A DNA stretch of 64,000 nucleotides from Hyphomicrobiales bacterium (GTDB taxonomy: Bacteria > Pseudomonadota > Alphaproteobacteria > Rhizobiales > Rhizobiaceae): positions 248,001 through 312,000 of the forward strand of contig UEGR01000011.1 in NCBI GenBank assembly GCA_900465685.1, written 5' to 3'. A program made the translations under genes and the position numbers. Every line of letters begins with the position of its first letter. Position 1 is the stretch's first letter. The notes beneath the pieces were generated by a model. That model was not told where the DNA came from and did not search any database. It saw nothing but the letters and a program-made list of their open reading frames with translations. This document shows positions 35,468 through 44,371 of this stretch, piece after piece.

Positions 35468-36808
35468 TCAGATGCCGCCGTGGACGTAGGCAACCTCGTT
35501 GCGATTGCCGGGAAACTGCGCCTGCAACACAAGCGGCTGGATAAAAGGTTCCAGCGCGACAAGCGTGCGATCAAGCGCACCGCGCATATCCTTGACGGTG
35601 CTGACGCCCGCATTGATCATGCCGCGCAGATGCTGCGGATTGTTGAACAGGAAATTGATCGCCCCGGCGAGCATGTTCCGGTCCTTCACGATGCGCGCAC
35701 CGCCATTCTTGATCAGGCGCTGGAAGGACTCGCGGAAATTCTGCACATTCTTGCCGGTCAGCACGGCTGTGCCCATCATGGCCGGTTCCAGCGGATTGTG
35801 TCCGCCTTCCTTGGTCAACGAATTGCCGATGAAAGCAATCTCGGTCAGCTGGAGATAAAGCCCCATTTCGCCAATCGTATCGCCCAGCAGAATATCGGTA
35901 TCCGCCTCAATCGGCGCGCCAGTGCTGCGCTTGGTGACTTTCAAACCCTTTTCCGCCAGCATCGCCTCGATTGCAGGCGTGCGATCCGGATGACGCGGCA
36001 CGATGATCGTCACGAGGTGCGGATAGCGTACCTTCAGCATCTGGTGCACTTCGGCAGCGATTGCCTCTTCACCATCATGGGTGGAGATCGCCGCCCAGCT
36101 ACGCCGTCCGGCAATCTGCCGCTGTAATGTGGACAAGGCCTGCGGATCGGCAGGCGGAGGCGCGGTATCGACTTTCAGATTGCCCGAGACACTGACCGGA
36201 CGCGCACCGAGCGCACGGAAACGATCGCCGTCGAGTTCCGACTGGGCCACGACATGGGCGAAATTTTCGAACAAGGCTTCGGCCAGCGCAGGCCGCTTCT
36301 GCCATCTGGCGAAAGAGCGATCCGACATGCGGCCATTGACCAGCACCTGCGGAATATGACGACCGCCGAGCGACAGCACCGTTGCGGGCCAGATTTCGGA
36401 TTCGCAGCCAATGGCGAGGTCCGGCTTCCAGTGATTGAGGAAATGATTGACCGCCGGTTGCAGGTCGAGCGGCGCATATTGATGGATAACCTTGGAGCCC
36501 AGCTGATCGGCCACGAGCTTTGCGGACGTCACTGTGCCCGTCGTCATCACGATATGAATGCCGGTTGCGGCAATGCTTTCGATCAGCGGTGTAATGGCAA
36601 CGCTTTCGCCAACGCTGGCGGCATGGGCCCAGATGACCGGTCCTTGCGGGCGGGCGACGGCTGACTTGCCATAACGCTCACCACGACGCTGCCGCTCTTC
36701 CTTGCCGCGAGATGCGCGATAGGCAATGTAAGGCCCCATGAAAGGATAGGCGGCGGAGCCGAACATGCGATAGGCTGACAATAGATTGCGCGCCCAGCGT
36801 TCGCTCAT
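35468..36808 (-). CDS. waaA: 3-deoxy-D-manno-octulosonic acid transferase (Kdo transferase) WaaA
   Basis: A 446-residue GT-B glycosyltransferase that adds Kdo to lipid A at the cytoplasmic face of the inner membrane. A membrane-anchoring helix is near residues 8-28. Family motifs include WAHAASVGESVAITPLI, the catalytic Glu region HAASVGE and GCESEIWPATV, and the late FIGNSLTKEGGHNPLEPA. Start overlaps the DUF374 stop by 4 bp; lpxK follows immediately. Length fits mono- or bifunctional WaaA; the number of Kdo residues added cannot be told. Confidence 0.95.
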   Translation of the reverse strand: MSERWARNLLSAYRMFGSAAYPFMGPYIAYRASRGKEERQRRGERYGKSAVARPQGPVIWAHAASVGESVAITPLIESIAATGIHIVMTTGTVTSAKLVADQLGSKVIHQYAPLDLQPAVNHFLNHWKPDLAIGCESEIWPATVLSLGGRHIPQVLVNGRMSDRSFARWQKRPALAEALFENFAHVVAQSELDGDRFRALGARPVSVSGNLKVDTAPPPADPQALSTLQRQIAGRRSWAAISTHDGEEAIAAEVHQMLKVRYPHLVTIIVPRHPDRTPAIEAMLAEKGLKVTKRSTGAPIEADTDILLGDTIGEMGLYLQLTEIAFIGNSLTKEGGHNPLEPAMMGTAVLTGKNVQNFRESFQRLIKNGGARIVKDRNMLAGAINFLFNNPQHLRGMINAGVSTVKDMRGALDRTLVALEPFIQPLVLQAQFPGNRNEVAYVHGGI

Positions 36809-37617
36809 TTCGCTTTCTCCAATGCCGCATGGGCGCGCTCCGTGGCATCGTTCAGCAGGCGCGTCAGTTCCATGCGTTTTTCTTCCAGTTGCGTTTCATC
36901 GGCGTCGGCATCCACCCAGACATTGTCGGCGCGCACAACAACGGACCGTCCAAAAGGCAGTGGAATCGTCGTCTTGTCCCACGACTTCTCCAAAACATGG
37001 TTTCTTGAGAAGGCATAAGCAACCGGAATGATTGGTCGCCCGGACAATTTCGCCAACAAAATGATCCCCTCGCCCGCCTCGCGCGGCGTGCCATGGGGAA
37101 TGTCGGCGATGATCGATGCCGACTGTCCTTTTTTCAGCGCGTTCTTCAAGGTGAGGAGCGCACGCGCACCGCCCTTTTCCGGCTTCGCACGCGAACTGCG
37201 TCCGCCGGAACCGCGCACCGTCATCAGCCCCAGCTTTTCCGCCACGCGGGCGTTCAGTTCCGCATCGGCGCTGCGCGAGAACATGGCAACAAGTTCGATC
37301 CCCTTGGGGCAGATGAACGGTCCCATGAGGTGCTGGCCGTGCCAGAAGGTCACGATGAAAGGATCGTCCTTGCCGACCAGCGCCTGCGGGTCGGCCGATC
37401 CTTCCAGACGTGTATTGGTATAATAGACGAGCTTGAAATAGCTCGTGATAAGCCAGACCAAAATCGTTTTAACGACAGCCGACTGCGTCAGCGGCCCGCG
37501 CACACGCTTCCAAAGACGCTTCGCAAAGCCGTCTTTTTTCTTGCGCCTGACGGGTTCTACCGCTGACTGGACCGGACGCTCTTCGCCTTCGGTTGTATGT
37601 TGGTCTGGACCGGGCAA
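36805..37617 (-). CDS. DUF374 lysophospholipid acyltransferase family protein
   Basis: The open frame runs up to 37893, but its first ~90 codons are the shadow of the DUF4170 gene. The TTG at 37617, 5 bp after the DUF4170 stop and preceded by GGCGGACTGAG, gives a 270-residue protein beginning MPGPDQHTTEGEERP. The DUF374 core follows: a helix near VKTILVWLITSYFKLVYY, FWHGQHLMGPF with the catalytic His, RSADAELNARVAEKLG and ADIPHGTPREAGEG. Family members acylate lipids; in this setting it probably contributes to lipid A or a related outer-membrane lipid. Stop overlaps waaA by 4 bp. Confidence 0.85.
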   Translation of the reverse strand: MPGPDQHTTEGEERPVQSAVEPVRRKKKDGFAKRLWKRVRGPLTQSAVVKTILVWLITSYFKLVYYTNTRLEGSADPQALVGKDDPFIVTFWHGQHLMGPFICPKGIELVAMFSRSADAELNARVAEKLGLMTVRGSGGRSSRAKPEKGGARALLTLKNALKKGQSASIIADIPHGTPREAGEGIILLAKLSGRPIIPVAYAFSRNHVLEKSWDKTTIPLPFGRSVVVRADNVWVDADADETQLEEKRMELTRLLNDATERAHAALEKAK

Positions 37618-37622
37618 ACTGC

Positions 37623-37874
37623 TCAGTCCGCCTGCAGCGTCACACCTTCGGGATCGAGCAACCGATGCAGGTGCACGATGAAATAACGCATATGGGCGTT
37701 GTCGACGGTCTGCTGGGCCTTGGCCTTCCAGGCGGTCTTTGCGGATTCGTAGTTGGGATAGATGCCGACGATATCGAGGTTTTCGAGATCGCGGAACTGC
37801 ACGGTCCCGAGCTTCGACAGCTCGCCGCCGAACACCAGATGAAGAAGCTGCTTTTTGTCGCCTTCGACACTCAT
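37623..37874 (-). CDS. DUF4170 family protein
   Basis: An 83-residue protein from the ATG at 37874. It matches DUF4170: LLHLVFGGELSKLGTVQFRDLENLDIVGIYPNYESAK and HMRYFIVHLHRLLDPE. Function unknown; it is conserved beside lipid A genes in Hyphomicrobiales, as here between the IMPase-like and DUF374 genes. Confidence 0.87.
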   Translation of the reverse strand: MSVEGDKKQLLHLVFGGELSKLGTVQFRDLENLDIVGIYPNYESAKTAWKAKAQQTVDNAHMRYFIVHLHRLLDPEGVTLQAD

Positions 37875-37923
37875 GACAATAATCCCTGAACAATTTTGGT
37901 TCGCGGCATGATTAACCCAACGG

Positions 37924-38721
37924 TCACTCCGCGACAACACTCAACATTTCACGCAGCAAATTCCCGCTGGCCGCGACAAGAGCCCCATGGCTCCGCGTCG
38001 GACCGCCATAAATGAGCGGAAGAGCATCGTTTGTCAGAATAGCCCCGCCCGACTCACTCAAGATGAGATCGGCTGCAGCCAGATCCCAATCATGCGAATT
38101 TGGCCGAATGAAGGTGCCCGCGATCTCGCCCCGCGCCACCATCGCAATACGATAGGCGAGCGACGGCACATAGGCGTGCAGCTTGACCCTGTCACGCCAT
38201 TTTTCCGGCAGCGCGGCGGTCATGTTGCGCGCCGAAGCGATGGTGACCTTCTCGCCTTCCGGCGGCAATTTGACGTGGATCGGCGCATCGTTTTGCACCG
38301 CGCCAAGTCCGTGCCCGGCCTCGATCAGTTCTTTGCGAACCGGGCATTCCAGAACCCCGGCAATCGGCCTGCCATCCTCGACAATCGCGATGCTCACGCA
38401 CCACTGGTCCTGACCGGCAATATAAGCGCGGGTGCCATCGATGGGATCGACGACGAAAGCCCGCCGCCGCTTTGCCTTGGCGCGCTCGTCGCCGGTTTCT
38501 TCGGAAATCCAGCCATAATCAGGCCGCGCCGTCAGAAGCACGTCTTTCAGATAGCGATCAACTGCAAGATCGGCCTCGCTGACCGGCGAATGACCATCCT
38601 TCAACCAGACTTCAGGCGAGCGCCCGAAATAACGCATGGCAATGCGCCCGGCTTCACGGGCTGCATCGCGCAACAGCGCCAGTTCGTCACGCGTTTCGCT
38701 GTGTTTGTCAGTTTCCGGCAA
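37924..38721 (-). CDS. Inositol monophosphatase / 3'(2'),5'-bisphosphate nucleotidase family phosphatase
   Basis: A 265-residue metal-dependent phosphatase. The three metal-site motifs are present: SEETGDE (residues about 73), DPIDGT (about 92) and WDLAAADLIL in the C-terminal half. It could hydrolyse PAP (CysQ) or an inositol or sugar phosphate; sequence alone does not decide. It begins with TTG at 38721, overlapping the PmbA stop by 14 bp, with a poor ribosome site, so translation is probably coupled. Position upstream of DUF4170, DUF374, waaA and lpxK is typical of rhizobial genomes. Confidence 0.87.
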   Translation of the reverse strand: MPETDKHSETRDELALLRDAAREAGRIAMRYFGRSPEVWLKDGHSPVSEADLAVDRYLKDVLLTARPDYGWISEETGDERAKAKRRRAFVVDPIDGTRAYIAGQDQWCVSIAIVEDGRPIAGVLECPVRKELIEAGHGLGAVQNDAPIHVKLPPEGEKVTIASARNMTAALPEKWRDRVKLHAYVPSLAYRIAMVARGEIAGTFIRPNSHDWDLAAADLILSESGGAILTNDALPLIYGGPTRSHGALVAASGNLLREMLSVVAE

Positions 38722-40051
38722 GTGTCATGCCTTCGATTACGAGGGTCGGCGCGGTCATCCCGAAATTGCGGTCGATATCCGACGCCGGTGTCAGATTGAG
38801 GAACATGTCCTTCAGGTTCGACGCGATGGTGACTTCGCTGACCGGATAGGCAAGTTCGCCATTTTCGATCCAGAAGCCGGAAGCGCCGCGGCTATATTGC
38901 CCGGTGATCATATCCACGCCCTGGCCGAAAACTTCAGTCACATAGAAACCCGTGCCGACAGCGCGGATGAGATCTTCCGGCGATTGTGTGCCCGGCTCAA
39001 TGGCAAAATTGGTCGAGGCAGGCGAAACACCGGAACCCGAACGCACACCGCGCCCGTTGCCAGTCAGGCCCAGTTCGCGTGCGCTGGAACCAGACAACAG
39101 CCAGTGCTTCAGCACGCCGTCCTCAACCATGGTCAATGGCTGGCCCTCAATGCCTTCACCGTCGAAAGGACGGGACGATGATCCGCGCATGCGCAGCGGA
39201 TTGTCCGTCACCGTGATGCCCTGCTTCAATATCTGCTTGCCCAGACTGTCGCGCAGAAAGCTCGTCTTGCGCGCAACCGATGCACCATTGATGGCGCTGG
39301 CCAGATGCCCGGCAATGCCCCGCGCCAGTCGCGGATCATAAACCACCGTGACCGGTCCCGTCTTCGCCTGCCGTGCGCCGAGCCTGCGCACCGCGCGCTC
39401 CCCGGCGCGACGCCCGATGGCGTCTGGCGTATCGAGATCGGCAAAATGCAGCCGCGAGCTGAAATCATAGTCGCGCTCCATCTTGGTGCCTTCGCCAGCA
39501 ATGGCCGAAACCGACCGTCCGAAACGGGTGGCGGCATAATGACCGGCAAAGCCGGTGGAGGTGACAAGCACCAGCCCGCCGAGGCTGCGCGATGCGCCCG
39601 CGCCGCCGGAATTTGTCACACCCTTGACCTCACGCGCAGCTGCTTCTGCCGCCAGCGCATCCTGCGTCAGACGTTCGGTATCGATTTCGGTCGTGTCGTA
39701 AAGATCAAGATCGCGCGGCGACTTCACCAGCAGCGCCGGATCGGCAAGCTGCTCATAGGGGTCTTCCGGCGCAACACGCGCCATGGCGACGGCGCGCTCC
39801 GCCAGACGGTCGGGATCGGCGCCCGCATTGGCCGAAACACTGGCGATCCGCCGTCCGACAAAAACGCGCAGCGCAAAATCGTCGCTCTCCGACGATTCGG
39901 TTCCCTCAACCTTGCCAAGTCTCACCGAGACGCTGACAGAGCGGGCACGCATCACGACAGCGTCAGCATGATCGGCGCCCGCACGTTCGGCAGCTTTCAC
40001 CAACTGGGCCGCACGCTCGACCAGCTTTTCCGACGAATTATCTGAAATCAT
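38708..40051 (-). CDS. TldD/PmbA family metalloprotease component (PmbA/TldE-like)
   Basis: A 447-residue protein counted from the ATG at 40051 (GGGA upstream); readings up to 40246 are not family sequence. N-terminal helix LVERAAQLVKAAERAGADHADAVV and a beta-rich C-terminal domain (TGNGRGVRSGSGVSPASTNF, FWIENGELAYPVSEVTI) identify the PmbA/TldE side of the TldD-TldE complex. In this complex TldD holds the zinc and TldE forms the sheath; it cleaves unfolded peptides and processes microcin and CcdA. No TldD is in the window. It starts the lipid A operon and is divergent from the antiporter gene. Confidence 0.9.
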   Translation of the reverse strand: MISDNSSEKLVERAAQLVKAAERAGADHADAVVMRARSVSVSVRLGKVEGTESSESDDFALRVFVGRRIASVSANAGADPDRLAERAVAMARVAPEDPYEQLADPALLVKSPRDLDLYDTTEIDTERLTQDALAAEAAAREVKGVTNSGGAGASRSLGGLVLVTSTGFAGHYAATRFGRSVSAIAGEGTKMERDYDFSSRLHFADLDTPDAIGRRAGERAVRRLGARQAKTGPVTVVYDPRLARGIAGHLASAINGASVARKTSFLRDSLGKQILKQGITVTDNPLRMRGSSSRPFDGEGIEGQPLTMVEDGVLKHWLLSGSSARELGLTGNGRGVRSGSGVSPASTNFAIEPGTQSPEDLIRAVGTGFYVTEVFGQGVDMITGQYSRGASGFWIENGELAYPVSEVTIASNLKDMFLNLTPASDIDRNFGMTAPTLVIEGMTLAGN

Positions 40052-40288
40052 TGCACAATCCCGCTTTGGCAAGCTCGCCTCCGCCTGACCGGACATTGCA
40101 ATGTGCAACGGGTCGTGACCGGGACTTGCTAAAAAAATATCGTCAATTTGGTCGACATCGGGCTGATTGCAGCCATATCTTGTTTCTATATTGCCGAAAT
40201 CGAGGGGCATCAAGGCAGGCCCGTCCACATTTCTCCAAATCCTCAAGTCGCGAGACCCGTCCGTCTCCGAACCACAAGAGCGCGCAGC

Positions 40289-42133
40289 ATGATTCCGACC
40301 GGTGGAAATCTCTACCTACAGGCCCTAATGATCCTTGGCGGCGCCATCATCGCCGCGCCACTGTTCAAGCGTCTGGGGCTTGGCACAGTGCTGGGCTATC
40401 TGGCTGCCGGCATCACGATCGGACCCGTCGCGCGCCTTATCGCCGACGGTGAGGAATTCCTGCACTTTTCCGAACTTGGCGTGGTGTTCCTGCTCTTCAT
40501 CATCGGCCTCGAACTGAAGCCGTCGCGGCTCTGGGCGCTGCGTCATGCGATCTTCGGGCTGGGCGCGGCACAGGTTCTCTTGTGCGGCGCGGTTCTGACG
40601 GGGCTCGGAATCTATCTTGCGGGGCTAAACCCGGAAGCTGCCATTATCATCGGCTTTGGCCTCGCCCTGTCTTCGACAGCCTTCGCCATGCAGGTGCTGG
40701 AAGATCGCGCCGAGACCAACCAGAAGCACGGGCAGCGCGCTTTCGCGATCCTGCTGTTTCAGGATCTCGCCATCGTTCCAATTCTGGCGATCATTCCCGC
40801 CCTGTCGCCCAATGAACCGTCGCAGGCAAGCGCAGGTTTTCACCTAGCAACCGCCGTTGCCGCCATTGCCGCGCTCGTCGTTGCCGGGCGCTATCTGATC
40901 AATCCGATGTTCCGGATCATCGCCAATACCGGCGCGCGCGAAGTGATGATCGCTGCTGCCCTGTTTGTCGTGCTGGGTTCTGCGGGACTGTTGCAGGCAG
41001 CTGGTCTGTCCATGGCCATGGGCGCGTTCATCGCTGGCGTGCTCCTGGCGGAGTCCTCCTATCGCCACGAGCTGGAAGCCGATATCGAACCGTTCCGCGG
41101 TATTTTCCTCGGTCTGTTCTTTGTCGCCGTGGGCCTGTCGCTCAATCTCAGCGTGATTCTCGAATATTGGAAGACGATCCTTCTGGCCGTGCCGGTTTTC
41201 ATGGCGGCGAAGATCGCCGTCATCTATGTGCTCTGCCGCATCTTCCGGTCCAGCCACAATGATGCCGTGCGCATCGCCTTCCTGCTGCCGCAGGGCGGCG
41301 AATTCGCCTTCGTATTGTTCTCGGCAGCTTCCGCCGCCGCAATCATCTCAAGCGCTCTTGGCTCCGAACTGGTGGCAGCTGTCACCGTGTCCATGGCGCT
41401 GACCCCGCTTTCCGTGGCCATCGGCTCGAAGCTTCTCATCAAGGACAAGCCCGTCGATGAAATCGAAGAGGATTTCGAAGGCGCAGGGTCCGACGTGTTG
41501 ATGATCGGCTTTTCCCGTTACGGCCAGATTGCATCGCAGATCCTGTTGGCTGGCGGCATCGACGTGACGGTGATCGACAAGTCGCCCAACCGTGTGCGCG
41601 CCGCTGGCAAGTTCGGTTTCCGCATCTATTTCGGCGACGGCACCCGCAAGGACGTGCTGGAAGCTTCCGGCATACGCAAGGCCAAGATCGTTGCGGTCTG
41701 CACCCATAACAAGGAAACGACGAACCATATCGTCAATCTGATCCAGTCGGACTATCCGGATGTGCGTCTGTTCGTGCGCTCCTATGACCGCGAGCATACT
41801 TTACAGCTGCGGGCGCAGGGCGTGGAGTACGAACTGCGCGAAACCTTCGAATCTGGTCTGCTCTTCGGGCAGCGCGCGCTGGAAGGTCTGGGCATGGCGG
41901 AGAACAATGCCTATGCCATCCGCGAAGATGTGCGCCAGCGCGACGAGGATCGCCTGCATGTGCAGGCCTCTGAAGGCATCATGGCCGGACGGCATTTGTT
42001 GTTCAACAAGCCGGTTACGCCTGAACCTCTGGTCAAGCCAACGCGCGAAGGTCAGCGTATCGACAAGACGGTCGATGCGCCGTCACCTGCCGCCAATGAT
42101 GATACGATGGAAGATGCAATCCCCGCCGAATAA
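40289..42133 (+). CDS. CPA2 family monovalent cation:proton antiporter with TrkA-N domain (KefB-like)
   Basis: A 614-residue membrane protein from the ATG at 40289 (AAGAG upstream); the longer frame to 40148 lies over the pmbA start. Twelve or more helices form the Na+/H+ exchanger core (GTVLGYLAAGITIGPVARLI, FGLALSSTAFAMQVLEDRAE, the latter with the typical AxQ of CPA2). The C-terminal RCK/TrkA-N domain starts DVLMIGFSRYGQIASQILLAGG with a nucleotide-binding pattern, and a tail of about 60 residues follows. It likely exports K+ or Na+ in exchange for protons, gated by NAD(H) or glutathione adducts. Confidence 0.9.
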   Translation: MIPTGGNLYLQALMILGGAIIAAPLFKRLGLGTVLGYLAAGITIGPVARLIADGEEFLHFSELGVVFLLFIIGLELKPSRLWALRHAIFGLGAAQVLLCGAVLTGLGIYLAGLNPEAAIIIGFGLALSSTAFAMQVLEDRAETNQKHGQRAFAILLFQDLAIVPILAIIPALSPNEPSQASAGFHLATAVAAIAALVVAGRYLINPMFRIIANTGAREVMIAAALFVVLGSAGLLQAAGLSMAMGAFIAGVLLAESSYRHELEADIEPFRGIFLGLFFVAVGLSLNLSVILEYWKTILLAVPVFMAAKIAVIYVLCRIFRSSHNDAVRIAFLLPQGGEFAFVLFSAASAAAIISSALGSELVAAVTVSMALTPLSVAIGSKLLIKDKPVDEIEEDFEGAGSDVLMIGFSRYGQIASQILLAGGIDVTVIDKSPNRVRAAGKFGFRIYFGDGTRKDVLEASGIRKAKIVAVCTHNKETTNHIVNLIQSDYPDVRLFVRSYDREHTLQLRAQGVEYELRETFESGLLFGQRALEGLGMAENNAYAIREDVRQRDEDRLHVQASEGIMAGRHLLFNKPVTPEPLVKPTREGQRIDKTVDAPSPAANDDTMEDAIPAE

Positions 42134-42142
42134 GGTGGCAGT

Positions 42143-43006
42143 CTAAGACAGAGTCGGAAGATTATCGCCCTCGATAATGCGATCGAGGGCCTGTTTCAGC
42201 TCTTCGCGAACACCGACGCTCTGGGCAAGTATCTGATCGAATTTCAGGAAATCGAGCAGCCCGATCCGGCCGACATCCGGTCGCAGGAAAATATGCGGTG
42301 GCCGAATGCGGAACTTGTTCTCGATGATCGAGCACATGGTCAGCTGGTTACCGCCGATAACCGCTTCGAATGTCGTCGGCATATAATCGTCGTCACCGGG
42401 CGGCGCGCCTACGACATCAATGCCGATGACGATATCCGCCTTGTCGAAAAGCAGATCGAACGGCACCGGGTTGAACAGGCCGCCATCGACCAGAATGCGG
42501 CCATTGCGGCGCACAGGTGCGAAGACCGGGGGGATGGCACAGGAAGCGGCGATTGCAGAACGCAAATCGCCATCGACGATCTGAACTTCCTTCGCGGCGT
42601 GAAAATCCGCCGCGGTGATGCTCATCGGAATCTTGAGGTCTTCGACCTTTTCCGGCAGCGATGCGGGCAGGAACACATCGATGATTTTCTCGATGTTGAA
42701 CTGGCTGACGCGAAAGCCGCCCTTCAGCAATTCGACCCAGCGGGATGGACGCGTCTGCCACATGCGGCGCGCCACTTCCGAACGACGATTGAAAATCGCC
42801 GCCATATAGTCGTGTATTTCCTTGCCGCTCATGCCGTTGGCCATGCCAGCGCCGACAATCGATCCGATGGACGAGCCGGCAATGGCGACAGGCTTGATGC
42901 CCAACTCATCGAGAGTTTCGATGATATGCAGATGCGCAATGCCCCGCGCTCCGCCACCGCCGAAAGCGACGGCAATGCGGGGCGTGGATGGCATGGCGTT
43001 ATCCAA
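42143..43006 (-). CDS. Patatin-like phospholipase
   Basis: A 287-residue serine hydrolase of the patatin family: oxyanion motif GGGGARG (residues ~16-22), nucleophile elbow GSSIGS, and the catalytic DGG in LVDGGLFNPVP. It probably hydrolyses phospholipid or lysophospholipid in the cytoplasm. The TTG at 43006 is chosen because a GAGG site lies 7 bases before it, just behind the M16 stop; the ATG twelve bases further in would be 19 bases from that site. Likely co-transcribed with the two M16 peptidase genes. Confidence 0.9.
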   Translation of the reverse strand: MDNAMPSTPRIAVAFGGGGARGIAHLHIIETLDELGIKPVAIAGSSIGSIVGAGMANGMSGKEIHDYMAAIFNRRSEVARRMWQTRPSRWVELLKGGFRVSQFNIEKIIDVFLPASLPEKVEDLKIPMSITAADFHAAKEVQIVDGDLRSAIAASCAIPPVFAPVRRNGRILVDGGLFNPVPFDLLFDKADIVIGIDVVGAPPGDDDYMPTTFEAVIGGNQLTMCSIIENKFRIRPPHIFLRPDVGRIGLLDFLKFDQILAQSVGVREELKQALDRIIEGDNLPTLS

Positions 43007-43015
43007 GCGAGTTCC

Positions 43016-44371
43016 TCAACTCTTAGCGGGTCCATAAATCAATATCGCCGGTTCGGCTTCGAGCAGCTTCTTGGCAATGGCCTTGACCTGATCGAGCGTC
43101 ACGGCATCGATAAGCACCGAACGCTTGTCGATATAATCACGCGGTAGTCCCGCATCCTGCAAGCTGACCAGCGTTTCAGCAATGGCTCCCGAAGAATCGA
43201 GATTGTTCACCGCATAAGATCCCTTGAGGAAGCTCTTTGCGGCAGCAAGCTCTGCTTCCGTCGGACCGTCACTCGCCATGGCAGCCACCTGCTCGCGAAT
43301 GATCTTGAGCGAGTCCTGCGCCTTTTCCGGGCGCGTCGCCGTTGAGATCGCCAAAGCGGACACGTGGTCGTGCAACACCAGCTGCGAAGAAACCGAATAG
43401 GCGAGACCGCGCTTTTCACGCACTTCGGCATAAAGCCGCGAGGTGAAGCCGCCGCCCAGAATGTGGTTCATCAGATAAGCGGCAAAGAAGTCCGGATCCT
43501 TGCGCGGGATTGCCGGATAGACAAACCGGATCGACGTCTGTGGCATATCGAAGGAAAGGCTGGTGGTGGTGCCGAGAGCCAGTTTGACATCAGGCACCGG
43601 AACCAGTTCCGCCGCTGCGGGCAGATCGCCGAACACCTTGTCGAGCATCACGCCAAGATCCTTGGCGTTGATGGAACCGACCACGCCGACGATCAGCCGG
43701 TCGCGGGCAAAATTCTTGCGATGGAACGCCACGAGATCGTCACGGGTTATCGCCTGAAGCGATTTGACCGTGCCTTCATCTGGCCGCGCATAGGGATGGT
43801 TGCCATAAAGCACTTCGGCAAAACGGCGCGATGCGATGGTGCCGGGATTGCGCTGCGCCGCCTCAATGCTTGCCACGACCTGACTGCGAATGCGATCAAC
43901 GGCAGGCTGGTCGAAGCGCGGCTTGTTCACCGCTAGCGCCACCAGATCGGTCACAGCATCGCGGTTTTCGGCCAGCATGCGAACACCGCCAGCAACAGCA
44001 TCCTGCGTGGCGGTGAAGCTCATTTCCGCGCCCAGATTATCGATCCGTTCCTGAAACGCATCGGAATCGAGATCACCGGCGCCTTCGTCGAACAGACCGG
44101 TCATCAGATTGGCGAGGCCTTCCTTGCCAGCCGGATCCTGCGACGTGCCACCCTTGAAAGAGAAGCGCATGGAAACCAGCGGCACCGAATTGTCCTCCAC
44201 CAGCCAGGCGCGGATGCCCTTTGGCGAAACGACTTCCTGTATCTCGATGGCGCGCGCCGGCAGCGCGCAAATTACGAGAAGCGCCATGGATGCGACCAGA
44301 GCGCTTGCGAGCGAACGCGGACCGCGAGAGGCAAAAACGCGTTTGAAGTTCAGCATGATCATGGTCTTCAC
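43016..44371 (-). CDS. M16 family peptidase, subunit without zinc-binding motif
   Basis: A 451-residue secreted protein: signal peptide (ALVASMALLVICALPARA), then the two M16 halves. Where the active subunit has HxxEH, this one reads GKEGLANLMTGLFDEGAG, so it cannot bind catalytic zinc. The arginine-tyrosine substrate-binding part (REKRGLAYSVSSQLVLHD) is intact. Such inactive partners form a heterodimer with an active M16 protein, here the gene directly upstream, as in mitochondrial processing peptidase and related bacterial pairs. It starts with GTG, overlapping that gene by 4 bp. Confidence 0.92.
   Translation of the reverse strand: MKTMIMLNFKRVFASRGPRSLASALVASMALLVICALPARAIEIQEVVSPKGIRAWLVEDNSVPLVSMRFSFKGGTSQDPAGKEGLANLMTGLFDEGAGDLDSDAFQERIDNLGAEMSFTATQDAVAGGVRMLAENRDAVTDLVALAVNKPRFDQPAVDRIRSQVVASIEAAQRNPGTIASRRFAEVLYGNHPYARPDEGTVKSLQAITRDDLVAFHRKNFARDRLIVGVVGSINAKDLGVMLDKVFGDLPAAAELVPVPDVKLALGTTTSLSFDMPQTSIRFVYPAIPRKDPDFFAAYLMNHILGGGFTSRLYAEVREKRGLAYSVSSQLVLHDHVSALAISTATRPEKAQDSLKIIREQVAAMASDGPTEAELAAAKSFLKGSYAVNNLDSSGAIAETLVSLQDAGLPRDYIDKRSVLIDAVTLDQVKAIAKKLLEAEPAILIYGPAKS

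Noticed and set aside
37618-37893. N-terminal extension of the DUF374 frame
   Set aside because: Overlaps the whole DUF4170 gene in another frame and has no family similarity.
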